Translations under genes and position numbers: made by a program
Notes under the pieces: generated by a model
What the model saw: only the letters and a program-made list of their open reading frames with translations
Told to the model about the DNA's origin: nothing
Database searches by the model: none
In this document: positions 45,593-56,097 of the stretch, piece after piece
Layout: every line of letters begins with the position of its first letter
Position numbering within the stretch: position 1 is the stretch's first letter
DNA from: Lasiosphaeris hirsuta
Lineage: Eukaryota > Ascomycota > Sordariomycetes > Sordariales > Lasiosphaeriaceae
Direction: 5' to 3'
DNA: 64,000 nucleotides
Assembly (NCBI GenBank): GCA_030549175.1
Contig: JAUKUA010000006.1
Location: 1,612,001-1,676,000, forward strand

Positions 45593-46516
45593 CTGGCGAC
45601 ACGATAAGAACTAGCACGCCATAGCAGCGGTTTGGGAAGGATAAGAAAGTAAATTAGTACCTACTTAGGTGTGACGCCAGCCGTGTATTCTATTCATCGA
45701 GTACTTGAACCTGACGGCGGAGGGTTTCTAACACGCCTCTCTGGCCACATGGGCCGTCTCGACCGCTGGGCCTTCGTCATGCATGTCTCGTTCAGAGAAG
45801 TGGTCAAGCTGGGAGAATTGTATGACACAACAAATCCATAGGCAAGAAGGATACAGCTCACTGCTGCAATCGCAAATGGCAGAAAGCTACTCCGCCTGGA
45901 CATCAGCGGTGTCACAAACGGCGCAAAACGACTGGGATGTTACGATGGCAGCCCCTGTCGAGGAGTAAAATGCAATGCTAAAGACAAAACTGAGTTGCGA
46001 AGAAATGGGAGATTTTGAGAAAATAAACCGCCGGCGCTGATAAGGGCTCAGGCGAGGGTAGGGTCTAGATTTGAAGTTGTTTAATCGTACATCTTTGAGG
46101 CGGCCGAAACCGGGTAGACAATTTGCAGGGAATCGATATTACAGCCAGCAAGCGGCGGAGAGACTCGCACAATTTCCCTCAGACAAGACTTGTGCTACAA
46201 GATTGAATCAGCTGATCCCAGACGCCAACCCGGGAATCATTTCAACCTGGTGCCGATTCAACCAAGCGTTGATGAGTCCGAGATACCACAGGTGGCGCTG
46301 ATCTCGCCCCCTGTATACAGTCCTGCTGAATCGGCCTCGCAGTTGAAGGTTATTGAGGACGTTATTGAAGGGCAGAGAGAGGTTTTCGAGTACGTGAGAT
46401 ACCCAGGCGGCGAATACTTTGGGGCAGGGTTCCTAACAGACAGAAATTTGCTTGTACAATAGGACTCGGGCATATTTGGTTTCAGCTTTATACAATCCCT
46501 ATCATCTGAACAAGTC
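45593..46516. other. Intergenic, no gene seen
   Basis: Open frames at 45783-45968 and 46190-46462 (plus) have no recognisable family and are not called. The interval ends at the LysM gene's stop codon. Confidence 0.5.
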
Positions 46517-47387
46517 CTACAAAACCCCAACACAGCACCACGTCCCAGCCCACAACCCCAAACAGTCCCTGCCAACAGCCGGATTCCACCTCTCAAAATC
46601 CCCCACCACAATCCCATACACACCCGCGATCGCCACACAACTATCCCCCGGCTGGACAAAGTAAAACAGCCTACAACTCCCACTCACCCCCGGCTGCACC
46701 GGTACCGGCGTGACGACGCCGTTCCCAGGCCCCGTCGGACTCGGGCCCGCCATCCCGACCACACGCACACAGACGTACGCGTTTGCCCACAGCCCGCCGC
46801 ACGCGCTACCGCCCACACGCGGGTTCCATGCGAGAAAATCGGCGAGGGCGACGCCGCTGGCCGAGGCGATGCCCGCGCACGTGTCGCCGGGCTGGGTCAG
46901 GTAGAATGCGGCGCAGTTGGACACCATGCCCGGCTGGATGGGCGAGGGCGTGGCGATGCCGTTGGTTGTGGTCGGACGGGGCGGGGGGCTGGTGGTGGTG
47001 GTGGTGACGACGGGGAACGGTGTGTGGAGGGACTCGAGCGATGAGACGCAGAAGGAGGTGTTTGTTGGGAGGGTATTGCAGGGCTTGGCGAGGGATGGGT
47101 TCTGTGAAGGGGTGGGTGAGTGATGTTGGGGAGGGAAGGGGCCGGGAGCGGGATGGACGTACCCAGGAGATGAAGTCGTCGGTGGAGAGCCCGAAGATGG
47201 TGTTGACGTCTTGGCAAGTCCAGGGCCCGTCGATATCGATCCACCAGACACAGTATTTGGTCGTTCTGGGGTCGAATGGGTACAAGGGGGTTTCGCTCGC
47301 AGATGCTTGAGGGGCGATGCACAAAAGGGCCAACAGACCCAAGAAACCCATGTGCCATGCACTTGGCCTTGCAAGCCGCCGTGGCAT
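46517..47387 (-). CDS. Secreted LysM protein with three LysM domains
   Basis: Two exons, 47387-47163 and 47101-46517, flank a 61-bp intron (GTACGT..CACAG) and join in phase 0 to read F-I-S-W-N-P-S-L, giving 269 aa. The signal peptide is M-G-F-L-G-L-L-A-L-L-C-I-A-P-Q-A-S-A after a short basic leader; Met11 or an upstream ATG at 47450 are alternative starts. Three LysM modules follow: Y-C-V-W-W-I..W-N-P..F-C-V, then Y-L-T-Q-P-G-D-T-C..W-N-P..Y-V-C-V, then F-V-Q-P-G-D-S-C..W-N-P..W-C-C-V. Pro/Thr-rich linkers separate the modules. LysM domains bind chitin or related GlcNAc polymers; secreted fungal members can shield hyphae or sequester chitin oligomers. No enzymatic domain is present. Confidence 0.87.
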
Positions 47388-48001
47388 ACTGACATGCGCT
47401 ATCTGGGCAGTAGTTGCCCGGCGTTGAATTGTCTTCAGGTCGTGCAACATGATTTCCAATTACATATCTCGGCGGCTCCTTTTCGTAGCGTATATAACTC
47501 CCACTGGGACGTCACGGCAGCTAGAAATACCACACACCCTTGGTTCCTGGTTATATTTTCCACGGCGATTCCTAGCCGGTGTTTGTTGGTAGCTGGTGCC
47601 GCTTAAATCCAAGCTCGTGGATGCATGGCTGTCTAAAACGGCTATAATAGCCTCACTGCACCTTGGCCTTCCGTACCAACGGCTCTGTCAAACAGCAAGG
47701 TCCAGGGAAATAAATGAGACGGCACGCTGGCTAAATATTCCCGAATAGTCGTCCCTTTTATCCAGCCCCGAGTTTGGTGTGGGCCTGGCTCTTGATGCTG
47801 ATGCTTTCGAGTCCCGGTGTTTCGGTACCAATGACTGCAACATTTCTTCGAGTCCCAAGACAATGTGGCCCGGTAGTCATGTTGTGTTCTGCATAATGCG
47901 TCAGCTTCGTACGACAGCAAGACCTGGCAGCAGAGTGGATCCATTCTTCATGGCCGAATATGGCCTCTTGTTTTCATTATCATCATGTTCATGGCGCTTG
48001 A
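47388..48001. other. Intergenic, no gene seen
   Basis: Upstream region of the LysM gene. Nothing else could be supported. Confidence 0.5.
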
Positions 48002-49432
48002 CTAGCAGCTAGAAGAAATCTGGCGTATATTATTAGGTAGATACGGTGCATGCAGCGCTGAAAGATCACTCCATGTTCCTTGTCTCCATCTCGTAAGCTT
48101 CCGAGTCTCTCCTGCTTGATAACTCGACATCGACTTTATCAAGGCGGGTAAATCTTTGCCAGTGGCAGCGTCCAAGCCAAGGATTTTCCTGTCGCTCTCA
48201 TCATCCTTTTCGATGGAATGCGACTTCACAGTGCCGCGGGAAGCTTCCTGTGAATCCTGTCTACCCAAAGGGTTCTTCTTGCTTCCTCCGGTCTGGACGT
48301 AGTATCGCCGAGCGGCTGACGACTTGATCTCGCGGAACAGAATGCGCAACGCGGGGATAGATGCCGCGATGATGGTGACCGAGATTTCAGCCGTGTCCAG
48401 CATGCTGAGTTGGGCAGCATCATCTGCATCCGAGTGTTGGCAAAGTCGGATAGGTCGGGGAATGGTAAACTGGGGCACAAACAAGAGTCTCCGCTGGAGA
48501 GGTGTAGTTAGGCCGGCCCGTCTTGACCGAGGCCATGATTCCGACGGCCACTCCTATGCTCATGGCAAACCCGACACCAAACTTTTCCTTCTTCTTCTTC
48601 TTCTTCTTCTTCTTCTTCTTCTTCTTCTTTTTCTTTTTCTTCATGTGTACCTAGGTTCCAGATGATGGCCCAGGGTAGAAGCGCAAGGATGAAATCACAA
48701 GCGGCCGAGTATGCTGTATGGTATGAGCTGTGCATCCACATCAAAAGAGGAGCTGTGGGCAAGGGATCTTACCGCCTGAGGCATAGCCAAGCACGATAAT
48801 GGCGGTGAGGGGCAAGCAGGTGCCCCTCAATATCGGCGGACCAGGACTTTTGGACGGGCGTGCAGCTGGTAAAGCCGATCATCATGGCGTTGAGTCCCAT
48901 GGCAATGTTCATGGTGACCATGATGAACCACACAGCCCATTTTACCCAGCCAGAGCCGAGGCGGAGCATGGTGACGGCAAATGAGGTCTTGCTCCAGGAG
49001 GCGGCAGTAATGGTAAATGCCGTTCTCGTCAACATGATCAGAATATCCCTTGTGTTGGGTGGTCCCAGGCTGCCAGGAGACTTGTCCCAGTCATGCTTGC
49101 CCGTATCCCGTCGATATCATGACGGACAGCAGGGAACAAACAGCCTATGAGGTGGCAGACCTATAGAGGAGGTGTCAATGAGGAGACTTGGGTAGATAGA
49201 TGGTTTTCTCGCCTCTCACCCAGGACGCAATCAGGATCCAGTCATGCCACCACAGGCCACGATGGCCAATCCGCTTGCAGTACAGGCGCAGGGAGAGAAA
49301 GCCGCCGGCGACGATGAGGAGGGTCCATGCGACGGCGTTGGTGCCGGGGCCAGCATGGGCATGGGAGAGTAGGGCTGGGTCAATATCACCGGTGGGATCA
49401 TTGGGGCCTCCAGGGGGTGGGAAACGAGACAT
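48002..49432 (-). pseudogene. Rhodopsin-domain (PTH11/SAT4-type) membrane protein gene with several frameshifts
   Basis: The pieces give a seven-helix fungal rhodopsin-domain protein in order. N-terminal helix: A-W-T-L-L-I-V-A-G-G-F-L-S-L-R-L-Y. Then K-H-D-W-D-K-S-P-G, I-T-A-A-S-W-S-K-T-S-F-A-V-T-M-L-R, M-N-I-A-M-G-L-N-A, F-I-L-A-L-L-P-W-A-I-I-W-N-L, F-G-V-G-F-A-M-S-I-G-V and D-T-A-E-I-S-V-T-I-I-A-A-S-I-P-A-L-R, ending at 48002. The 5' intron (about 49210-49160) is normal. Frame changes occur near 49105, near 48820, and at the CTT microsatellite and adjoining CTAGGTAC (48588-48655); introns do not explain them. The charged loop K-K-E-K after helix 5 has been replaced by the expanded repeat. 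Confidence 0.7.
48588..48642. repeat. (CTT)n microsatellite inside the rhodopsin-domain gene
   Basis: About 18 CTT units with a T-rich interrupted end. On the coding strand it reads GAA/AAG and translates to poly-Glu or poly-Lys depending on frame. Confidence 0.95.
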
Positions 49433-50323
49433 GGCTTTGCCTTTTCAGTCTGTTCGGCCCGGGAATCGCAGCACAACGAGACACGACAGCACAGCTTCCC
49501 CGGGCAGCCAAGAGGGGCAGAGGTGCGAATAATAACCAAAAAAAAAAATCATGGTGCGAGCTGGTCGCGACCAAAGAGCCAAGATGAGGAGAACAATGCA
49601 ACTTGAGGCTGTGCCTTGTCAGAAGGCAGTTGGAACGTCCTGCCAGACGCACATCTTGGGAACCGTCCAAGCGCAAACTTGGTCGGACTTAGGGGATCCG
49701 GTGGGCCTCCCAGCGGGTGGTTCCGCAGCCTGACCGGCCTCACACGCCCGTTGATTGGAATTGGAGTCGAGCGCTCAGTCGAGTTCGCGACGACGTGGGT
49801 GTGCCTGCCAACCTGCCTGCCAACCCTCTCGTGTCCCCCGTTGTGCAGACGCACGGACGCAACCCAGCTCCAGATTTTGGCTTGCTAGCGTCGACCACTT
49901 TTTCAGGCTCTCTTTTCTTTTTTTGCAATGGATGCACCAGCGATCGCTGGGTTTTTTCTTGGAAATCTGGGGTCCCAAGCAATTTTCTTTTGCCGTGGTG
50001 CATCTACCCGACTCCCACCCCACGATGCGACTCCGAAAGCTGCAAACATCCGGTCATGGATAGATAGCCTTTTCTAATGTCGATCTTCCACTGTCAGCGC
50101 GGCTATCAGCGCCTGCCAAGACATCGCACTGACAACCAATCCTCCATTCACCTGGTTGGCCTGTGGTCTGATACGGCCTCTTCTCCCAGCTAGAAATGTG
50201 AGCTAAGAGCCAGGACGTGCTGTGTCTAGCTCTCAAGTCAGCACCTTTTTAGTTGTGACTGCAGTGGACGGTCCGCTCGTAGGAGGAATGGTGCAGCATC
50301 TTACCCCGGAAAGGCCAATCACA
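49433..50323. other. Intergenic, no gene seen
   Basis: Upstream of the rhodopsin-domain relic and downstream of the 622-aa membrane protein. Open frames here have no family resemblance. Confidence 0.5.
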
Positions 50324-52192
50324 CTATTTCCCTCCTACTATACCATACCCCCATCCAGCTTCTGTCTTTCGAATGCTAACCCTAGCAGTCCCCTTGCCTG
50401 CCCATTCCTCATAGAGCTCCTCAATTTTCTCAACGGGCTCCCCCAGACCTCTTTCCCTCTCAAAGCCCAAGGCCACAATTCCCGAAATGCCCAATTTTGC
50501 TACGGCATCGTGAACCCCCTCCCCCGTACACAAGGCCACGACCGCAAGCCCGGCCGCAAGCAGCGCGTACATAAACCCTAGAACCACCACCATAAACAAC
50601 GGCGCCACCTGCACACTCGCAACAATAAGCGACCCTCTCACCTGCTCCTCCACATTCTCCCTCGGACCCAACCCGGGCGCCCCAAACGCGGCCGCAATCC
50701 TGCTAAACTCGGCCGGGAACTCATCAAGCAGCATTGCCGCTGGATCTCTTGCCTCGGGAAGACGCAACACCGCCTTCTGCATCGCATCCCGCGCGGCCGG
50801 CTGCCAAAAGCCCGGCGCAACCTCCATGGCCTGCGCAAAGAGCCCACCGAGGGTGGTATTTCCAACCCTCCCTGCTGCGGCAGCACTGGGAGCAAGCCCA
50901 GCAACAGAGCCGTTGACGCTCGAGTAGACCACCTCGTGGACCGTCGTGTTGCACCACAACACGGTGCCGGTGCCCTTGTACGTGGTGTCAATCTCTGGGT
51001 CTTCGACATCAGCACCATACACGCCCGGTGTCATGGACGCGAGGGCCCAGTAGAAGGGGTTTGCGGCGTCGGGGTAGGTGAGCGTGTCGGAGCCGGCGGA
51101 GCTGTTGAACATGCGGAAGAGGAAGGCGGAGGAGGAGGAGAAGAGATCGCCACCAAAGTCGATGACGCTCTTGCAGTCAAAGGGGTAGGAAACGCTCGAG
51201 CTTAGCCTAAGGTTGCAGGCGCGGGTTATGAGGGTGCATTGGGTCGAGAGGGCAAAGGTGGAGGCGGTGAAGTCGATGGCTGGGTCGGGGGAGGGGGCGG
51301 CGATGAGGGCGTAGGTGTGACGCGAGATGGTGTCGTTGAATATGTGTATGCGGTTGGCGGGGGAGAGGTCGTAAAGGGTGTTGAAGACGTCGCTTTCGTT
51401 GAGGAGGTTTCCGCCCATTGCCGTGCATGATCGGTTGCCGGTGAGCCGTGGCAGCATGGCCTGGACGCAATACTCGGAGAGGCCCCGGCCGTATTCATGG
51501 TGCTCTACTGCGGGCTGAGCTGTGATTCTCGAGTACTGGACGCTTTGGGTCGTGAGATGGAGCCATGTATCGGCCACGGAGATGAGCAAGCCGAGAGCTA
51601 TTGCAGCAACTGAAAATGCAGCCGTCAAGTTGACCTCGGTAGCGATCCTGGCCCTTTTCCCTCTCCACTCAACCAGATACGTCAGCCATGACCACAGCGC
51701 ACCGAGGCCGCCCCTGAAGAGCTGGACCAGCAGGTTCAGCTGAAACGGTGTCGGCAGGTCGTCGCCTTGGAGCCGGGACTTGGCTAGAATGCGCGACATT
51801 GCAGGATAGGAAAACAGTAGCATGAGCGAGGCCACGAGGACGGATGCCAGAGTGCTCATTAGCGACGATAGAAACACCAAAGTCGTGGCGCTGATGTTCA
51901 CGTAATAGATCCCCGATGCCCTACCCTGTGCGGTATCGACTGGTGTCTGGAGGTCCACCGACAGCGTCGCACCGTGTGTGAGGCGGTTGGCAAAGATGAG
52001 ACACAAAAGAGCGGCGGGGATAATGGTCATGGTTAGCGCCGTCATGGCAAAGGCGATAAGGATGCTAGAATATTTCCCAGACATGACTCTTGCCTCGGGC
52101 TCCGATCCCGCTCCGGGCCTGGCGGTCGGCGGCGGCGGCGTCGCCTGTTCCACCGTGTAGGGTTGCTTAGGGGAGAGCTCCGACAAAGACAT
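50324..52192 (-). CDS. Uncharacterised fungal multi-pass membrane protein
   Basis: Single exon, 622 aa. The order is: a Pro-rich cytoplasmic N-terminus; a helix about residues 43-68 (I-L-I-A-F-A-M-T-A-L-T-M-T-I-I); a helix about 100-128 (T-L-V-F-L-S-S-L-M-S-T-L-A-S-V-L-V-A); a helix about 188-208 (A-F-S-V-A-A-I-A-L-G-L-L-I); a large domain of about 310 residues with many N-x-S/T sites and paired cysteines, expected outside the cell; and a last helix near 545-570 (L-F-M-V-V-V-L-G-F-M-Y-A-L-L-A-A-G-L). A short charged tail ends it. This topology (three helices, large ectodomain, one helix) is common in ascomycete hypothetical proteins. I know of no assigned function. Confidence 0.75.
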   Translation of the reverse strand: MSLSELSPKQPYTVEQATPPPPTARPGAGSEPEARVMSGKYSSILIAFAMTALTMTIIPAALLCLIFANRLTHGATLSVDLQTPVDTAQGRASGIYYVNISATTLVFLSSLMSTLASVLVASLMLLFSYPAMSRILAKSRLQGDDLPTPFQLNLLVQLFRGGLGALWSWLTYLVEWRGKRARIATEVNLTAAFSVAAIALGLLISVADTWLHLTTQSVQYSRITAQPAVEHHEYGRGLSEYCVQAMLPRLTGNRSCTAMGGNLLNESDVFNTLYDLSPANRIHIFNDTISRHTYALIAAPSPDPAIDFTASTFALSTQCTLITRACNLRLSSSVSYPFDCKSVIDFGGDLFSSSSAFLFRMFNSSAGSDTLTYPDAANPFYWALASMTPGVYGADVEDPEIDTTYKGTGTVLWCNTTVHEVVYSSVNGSVAGLAPSAAAAGRVGNTTLGGLFAQAMEVAPGFWQPAARDAMQKAVLRLPEARDPAAMLLDEFPAEFSRIAAAFGAPGLGPRENVEEQVRGSLIVASVQVAPLFMVVVLGFMYALLAAGLAVVALCTGEGVHDAVAKLGISGIVALGFERERGLGEPVEKIEELYEEWAGKGTARVSIRKTEAGWGYGIVGGK

Positions 52193-52577
52193 TGCCGAAT
52201 ATTCCCTTCTTCTCTGATAATGTCAAGGTTAGTGATCAGAAGGCAAAGCTGGGATCAGTTTGCTGCGTGGCGGTCTTACTGAGGTTCTAATAGGCTAGCA
52301 ATAGCTCCCCGGTCTTGAAGCAACACGTGATGCATTTGACAAGGTGTTTATAGCTTACGAATGAGGAATAACTGACTTTTTCTTCTTTACCCCGCCTTTA
52401 GGTGTATGCCTCGACACACCGGAGCAGGTTTTTTGCATTGTCCCCACAAGATAAGTAAGCCCCTTCCACCCGCGCTTTCAACAGTTGCCATGCTTATTCC
52501 TCTGGCGCCTATTCTTGCTTACAGTACCCCCTTCCCCCCCCCCCCCCCCGGAATCTATATTTTCAAAAGACATCAAG

Positions 52578-54050
52578 ATGACGGGAGCGGCAGTGTCTCA
52601 ATATCAGCATTTCGTGCCCCAGTTCCTACTAAGAAACTTGTCACATCCATACAAACCTGAGGGGCCCGGAAAGCGAGAAAAACGGAACGACAACAACGGC
52701 ATATTCCGAGGTGAACGTGTGGTCCGTAACTTGGACCTCATGGCTGATCCGCCAGTCATTTGCGAGAAGCCGGTCAGACGCATCCTCGGCCAAATGAAAA
52801 CGTATCAAGACACGAGCAAACAGGTCGAGAAGCAACAACATATAGAGGACATGCTCTCCAAGTTCGAGAGCCAGACGAGTAGTGTTTTTCGCAGGATGAC
52901 CAAGGCATTCGAGAACAAGGAATCCGGGGTATGGGTCACTCGAAAAGATCGCGATACCGTGCGCAAATTCCTTTTCATTCTGAAATATCGCGGATCCGGG
53001 TTCCACCGCCGCTTCTACCACGCTACGCCCGAGGGTTACGACTAAGATAACAGAGGGCTACTACGTGACTACATAGCCGAGAAAGGATTCAAGCGCCCCT
53101 TGGACATCTAGTTCAATAATCTCAAGCAAATCATCGAACTGGATATAGACCCCGAAGGAGACTGGATTACCGAACTTCCTAAGCGCATGTACCCTGTGGA
53201 TGCAGACTGGTTCTATAACTATGTAGAGTTCTATTACATGGCCATCTGTGCGCCCACATGCCCTCAAGACGAGTTCATCCTACAGCCATAACATTTTTGA
53301 AGGGCCTCTCTACTCTGTCCAGGGCGAGGATACTTGAGAGGTGGGAGATATCGGGTACGTACCGCTACATATATTCGCGCCTATTTCCCCAAAGCTTATG
53401 ATTATCCTCCGCTCTTGTACATTCCCTAATCTACGGGAGGACGTAATTATGCCTGTCAAGAGGTCCCGTACTTCGCTCTACTATATTAGACAGGTTATAC
53501 CGAGACGGCGGTAAATCCGTGCTGAGTGATCTTCCTATCACGAAGGTAACTACAGTCGAGCCGTCAACGGCTAACTCTAGATACTCGAGGGAGGCTTAAT
53601 AAGAAAGAAATATCACAGGTTCTTCTTCAACTTCTTCCCGACCAATGAGTACCACGTCAACACCATCAACACGCTCCTCCTCGATAATTATTTTCACTCT
53701 CCCAACGTCGTATTCGAATCGATGACAAATTTCACGGAGACCCTGGAATGGTACCTTACGGCCCTACTGAAGGTTGGGAAGAAGATGGTTGGTACCGACA
53801 CTAACCTCCGCGAATTAACCTTGAAGAAGATAGAGGCCGTCTCTCGCTCGCTGGGATCAAGCGAGGAGGCTGTCTGGGTCAAACTAGACAACCCATTGGT
53901 GACGGGGTATAAGTTGTCTCGGCAGCTGCATATACATATGATATAGTGTGCCAATGGGGCGGCGGCGGGGGAGTAAGAGCTAGACCTCATACTGATATAC
54001 ATGAGTCTAGGTATGTATTTCGCCGCTCGCCCCTAGTTTCATAAATTCCT
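52578..54050 (+). pseudogene. DUF4238-family gene, 3' half decayed
   Basis: From the ATG at 52578 an intact frame gives S-Q-Y-Q-H-F-V-P-Q-F-L-L-R-N (the diagnostic DUF4238 start), then I-C-E-K-P-V-R-R-I-L-G-Q-M-K and F-L-F-I-L-K-Y-R, to a TAA at 53043. Homologous-looking sequence continues beyond it with many stops: R-G-L-L-R-D-Y-I-A-E-K-G-F-K-R-P, L-K-Q-I-I-E-L-D-I-D-P-E-G-D-W-I-T-E-L-P, Y-Y-M-A-I-C-A-P-T-C-P-Q-D-E, then E-T-L-E-W-Y-L-T-A near 53738 and S-R-S-L-G-S-S-E-E-A near 53840. Stops such as TAG where relatives have Trp, together with growing AT content, point to C-to-T mutation (RIP). A truncated 155-aa protein could still be made. Confidence 0.72.
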
Positions 54051-55600
54051 CGCTATCAATGTTGCAACTAGGCTCACCTTTACTCATTACAGGCGGTACA
54101 GGCCATACCCTTCTCGACGACATGGACCGGATCAAAAGTATGTAGACATTCCGAACCAAGCTTCACTCTTGGTCCAACGATGTTGTCAACGAAAACATCC
54201 GTCGGTGGAACCACGACCTCCTTAATGAGGCGTATCTACCTCGACCGCATCCCCCGTATAAGGTCTCATCGCTTTGTGCTAGTTTGTAGCGAGCCTGGAA
54301 GTGGATGTAGGCCCTTCTCGTAGGGTGGCCTTCGGGATTCTTTAGCTCTCTCTTGATGAATATCGGTTCCTTGACTAGGAAACTGATGGTTTATTAGCAC
54401 AGCTCCCGCCTGAGACTTAAGCATAATTGCTGAAGAGTTGTAATTCTACCCATAAATAGTTTCCTCCATTCTCTAAATAACGTATGTTAAAGTTAATAAG
54501 AATTTTCTTATTTATATTTTTTTATTAGTTCTTATATGTTATACTTACGATTATCTTTACCGAATTATTCATGCAAGAGGTAAAATATATATTACCTTAT
54601 ATTTCCTACTTAGCTTTCTTCTTAAACCTGTCAGAAGCACTGCACTTTTGATGGGGGTTGCAATTGTGTGATTGTATTGCTTGTGTGGTCTCTGGCAGAG
54701 CTAGAGACCTTCGTCTTTTATAGAGCTCCTTGTTGTTGTAGGATAAGCCTTATAGTCGCTTAGCTAGCCACACAGCCACTCTGTTTTCCTTGCTCAAGGC
54801 TTACTGTTCCTTATCACCCCGGCGCACCTTTGTGTTACATATAGGGCCGATTATTAAACTATTGATTATTACGTTGACCAGCACACTCCGTGTTGTTGAT
54901 TCGAGGGTTGGAAATATAATCGAAAAACGGCTTTATAACCTAACGTATTTTATATGCGAGTGTGCAATATAAGCGAGTGAGCAACCCAATTCTTCATACA
55001 TAACCCTTGAATTAAACCCTTGTCAGAACCACCAAATCTTAATAAAAACTTCTAAGAATTGGAAGTTTACAATTTAAAAATATAATATTAGTATAAATGT
55101 TTAATTTTACTTGCTAGCCAATCCAACCTTCGAAAACAATATTTGCGCTTAGGGTTATATATGTGGTTAAGATTGTAATTGTATTTCTCCTAGGTAACAT
55201 TTAATATAAAACTACGAATAAAATCAACACTAGTTCTTATAGTCCAAATAACTTATATCCTAAGTTTTAAGTATTTTTGTTAAGATTTGGTGGTTTTAGC
55301 AGAGGTTTATTTTCAGGGTTACATGTAGAAAATCGGGTTGCTCACTCGCTTATTTTGCACACTCGCATATAAAATACGTTAGATCGTTTCTTTATTAAGA
55401 ATAATAAAGAACCTACCATAAGATCGTATATAGTCATGGTATAGATTCTTAGTACTATTAAAAACCATAATTTATACTCTATCCGTCTAATCAAGACCAG
55501 GGGAAGTACTTGAAGATGTTGGACCGTTGCCAGGACCTGCATAAGATCAGCACGCTCTATATCTGGAAAGGTACCAAGAAAGAATTCTCCCTGAGATGAA
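53300..55600. other. AT-rich, probably RIP-affected interval
   Basis: Base composition shifts visibly towards A and T from about 53.3 kb, most strongly 54400-55450, with TA-rich words and frequent stops in all frames. It holds the decayed end of the DUF4238 gene and a small inverted-repeat element. Flanking genes are GC-balanced. Confidence 0.65.
54943..55379. mobile_element. 437-bp MITE-like element with long inverted repeats and TA flanks
   Basis: The ends read ACGTATTTTATATGCGAG and its reverse complement, flanked by TA at 54941-54942 and 55380-55381. The arms match imperfectly for roughly 115 bp, sharing the AAGCGAGTGAGCAACCC and CCACCAAATCTTAA blocks, with mainly transition differences. 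No coding capacity. The TA flanks place it with Tc1/mariner-type elements. Confidence 0.78.
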
Positions 55601-56097
55601 TCTTCTCTGCATATTACGAACACAATGAAATGCTGCAGCGAGATTGCGTCCGTTGTGTTCTAGTCGCAATGATGCATCGCGAGTCGAGTGCTGGGGGACC
55701 TAAACCTGCAACACCAGAGGTTTCAAGGAAAATGCTATTATTATTGGTGTCATGTCTTGGGGTAACTGTGATACTGTACCTGGATGCGCCGTAAGTTGAC
55801 TCTGAGAAAGCCACTAGTATATCGCGTAAATATGGTGTTGAGTTGGTAAATGCTATTTACTTGCTGGCCCCTGATGGCTCTGATCTCTCACCGGCCATGC
55901 CCTTGGACAGGGCTCCTGTGGCTATCCCTGCTTCATGCTCAGAGCTCTTGGAAGTACTTCAATATGGTTGTCATGAACTGGCAGCTATGATACCCAAGGG
56001 GATGCAGAGTGTGTGTGATAAATTACATGTTGCTAATGTACAGCCCTTGTCCTAATGCCACGAACGCCTCAAATATTTACTTTACAAACAAGACGTC
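55600..56097. other. Intergenic, no gene seen
   Basis: Short frames only, between the AT-rich interval and the 3' end of guf1. Confidence 0.5.
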
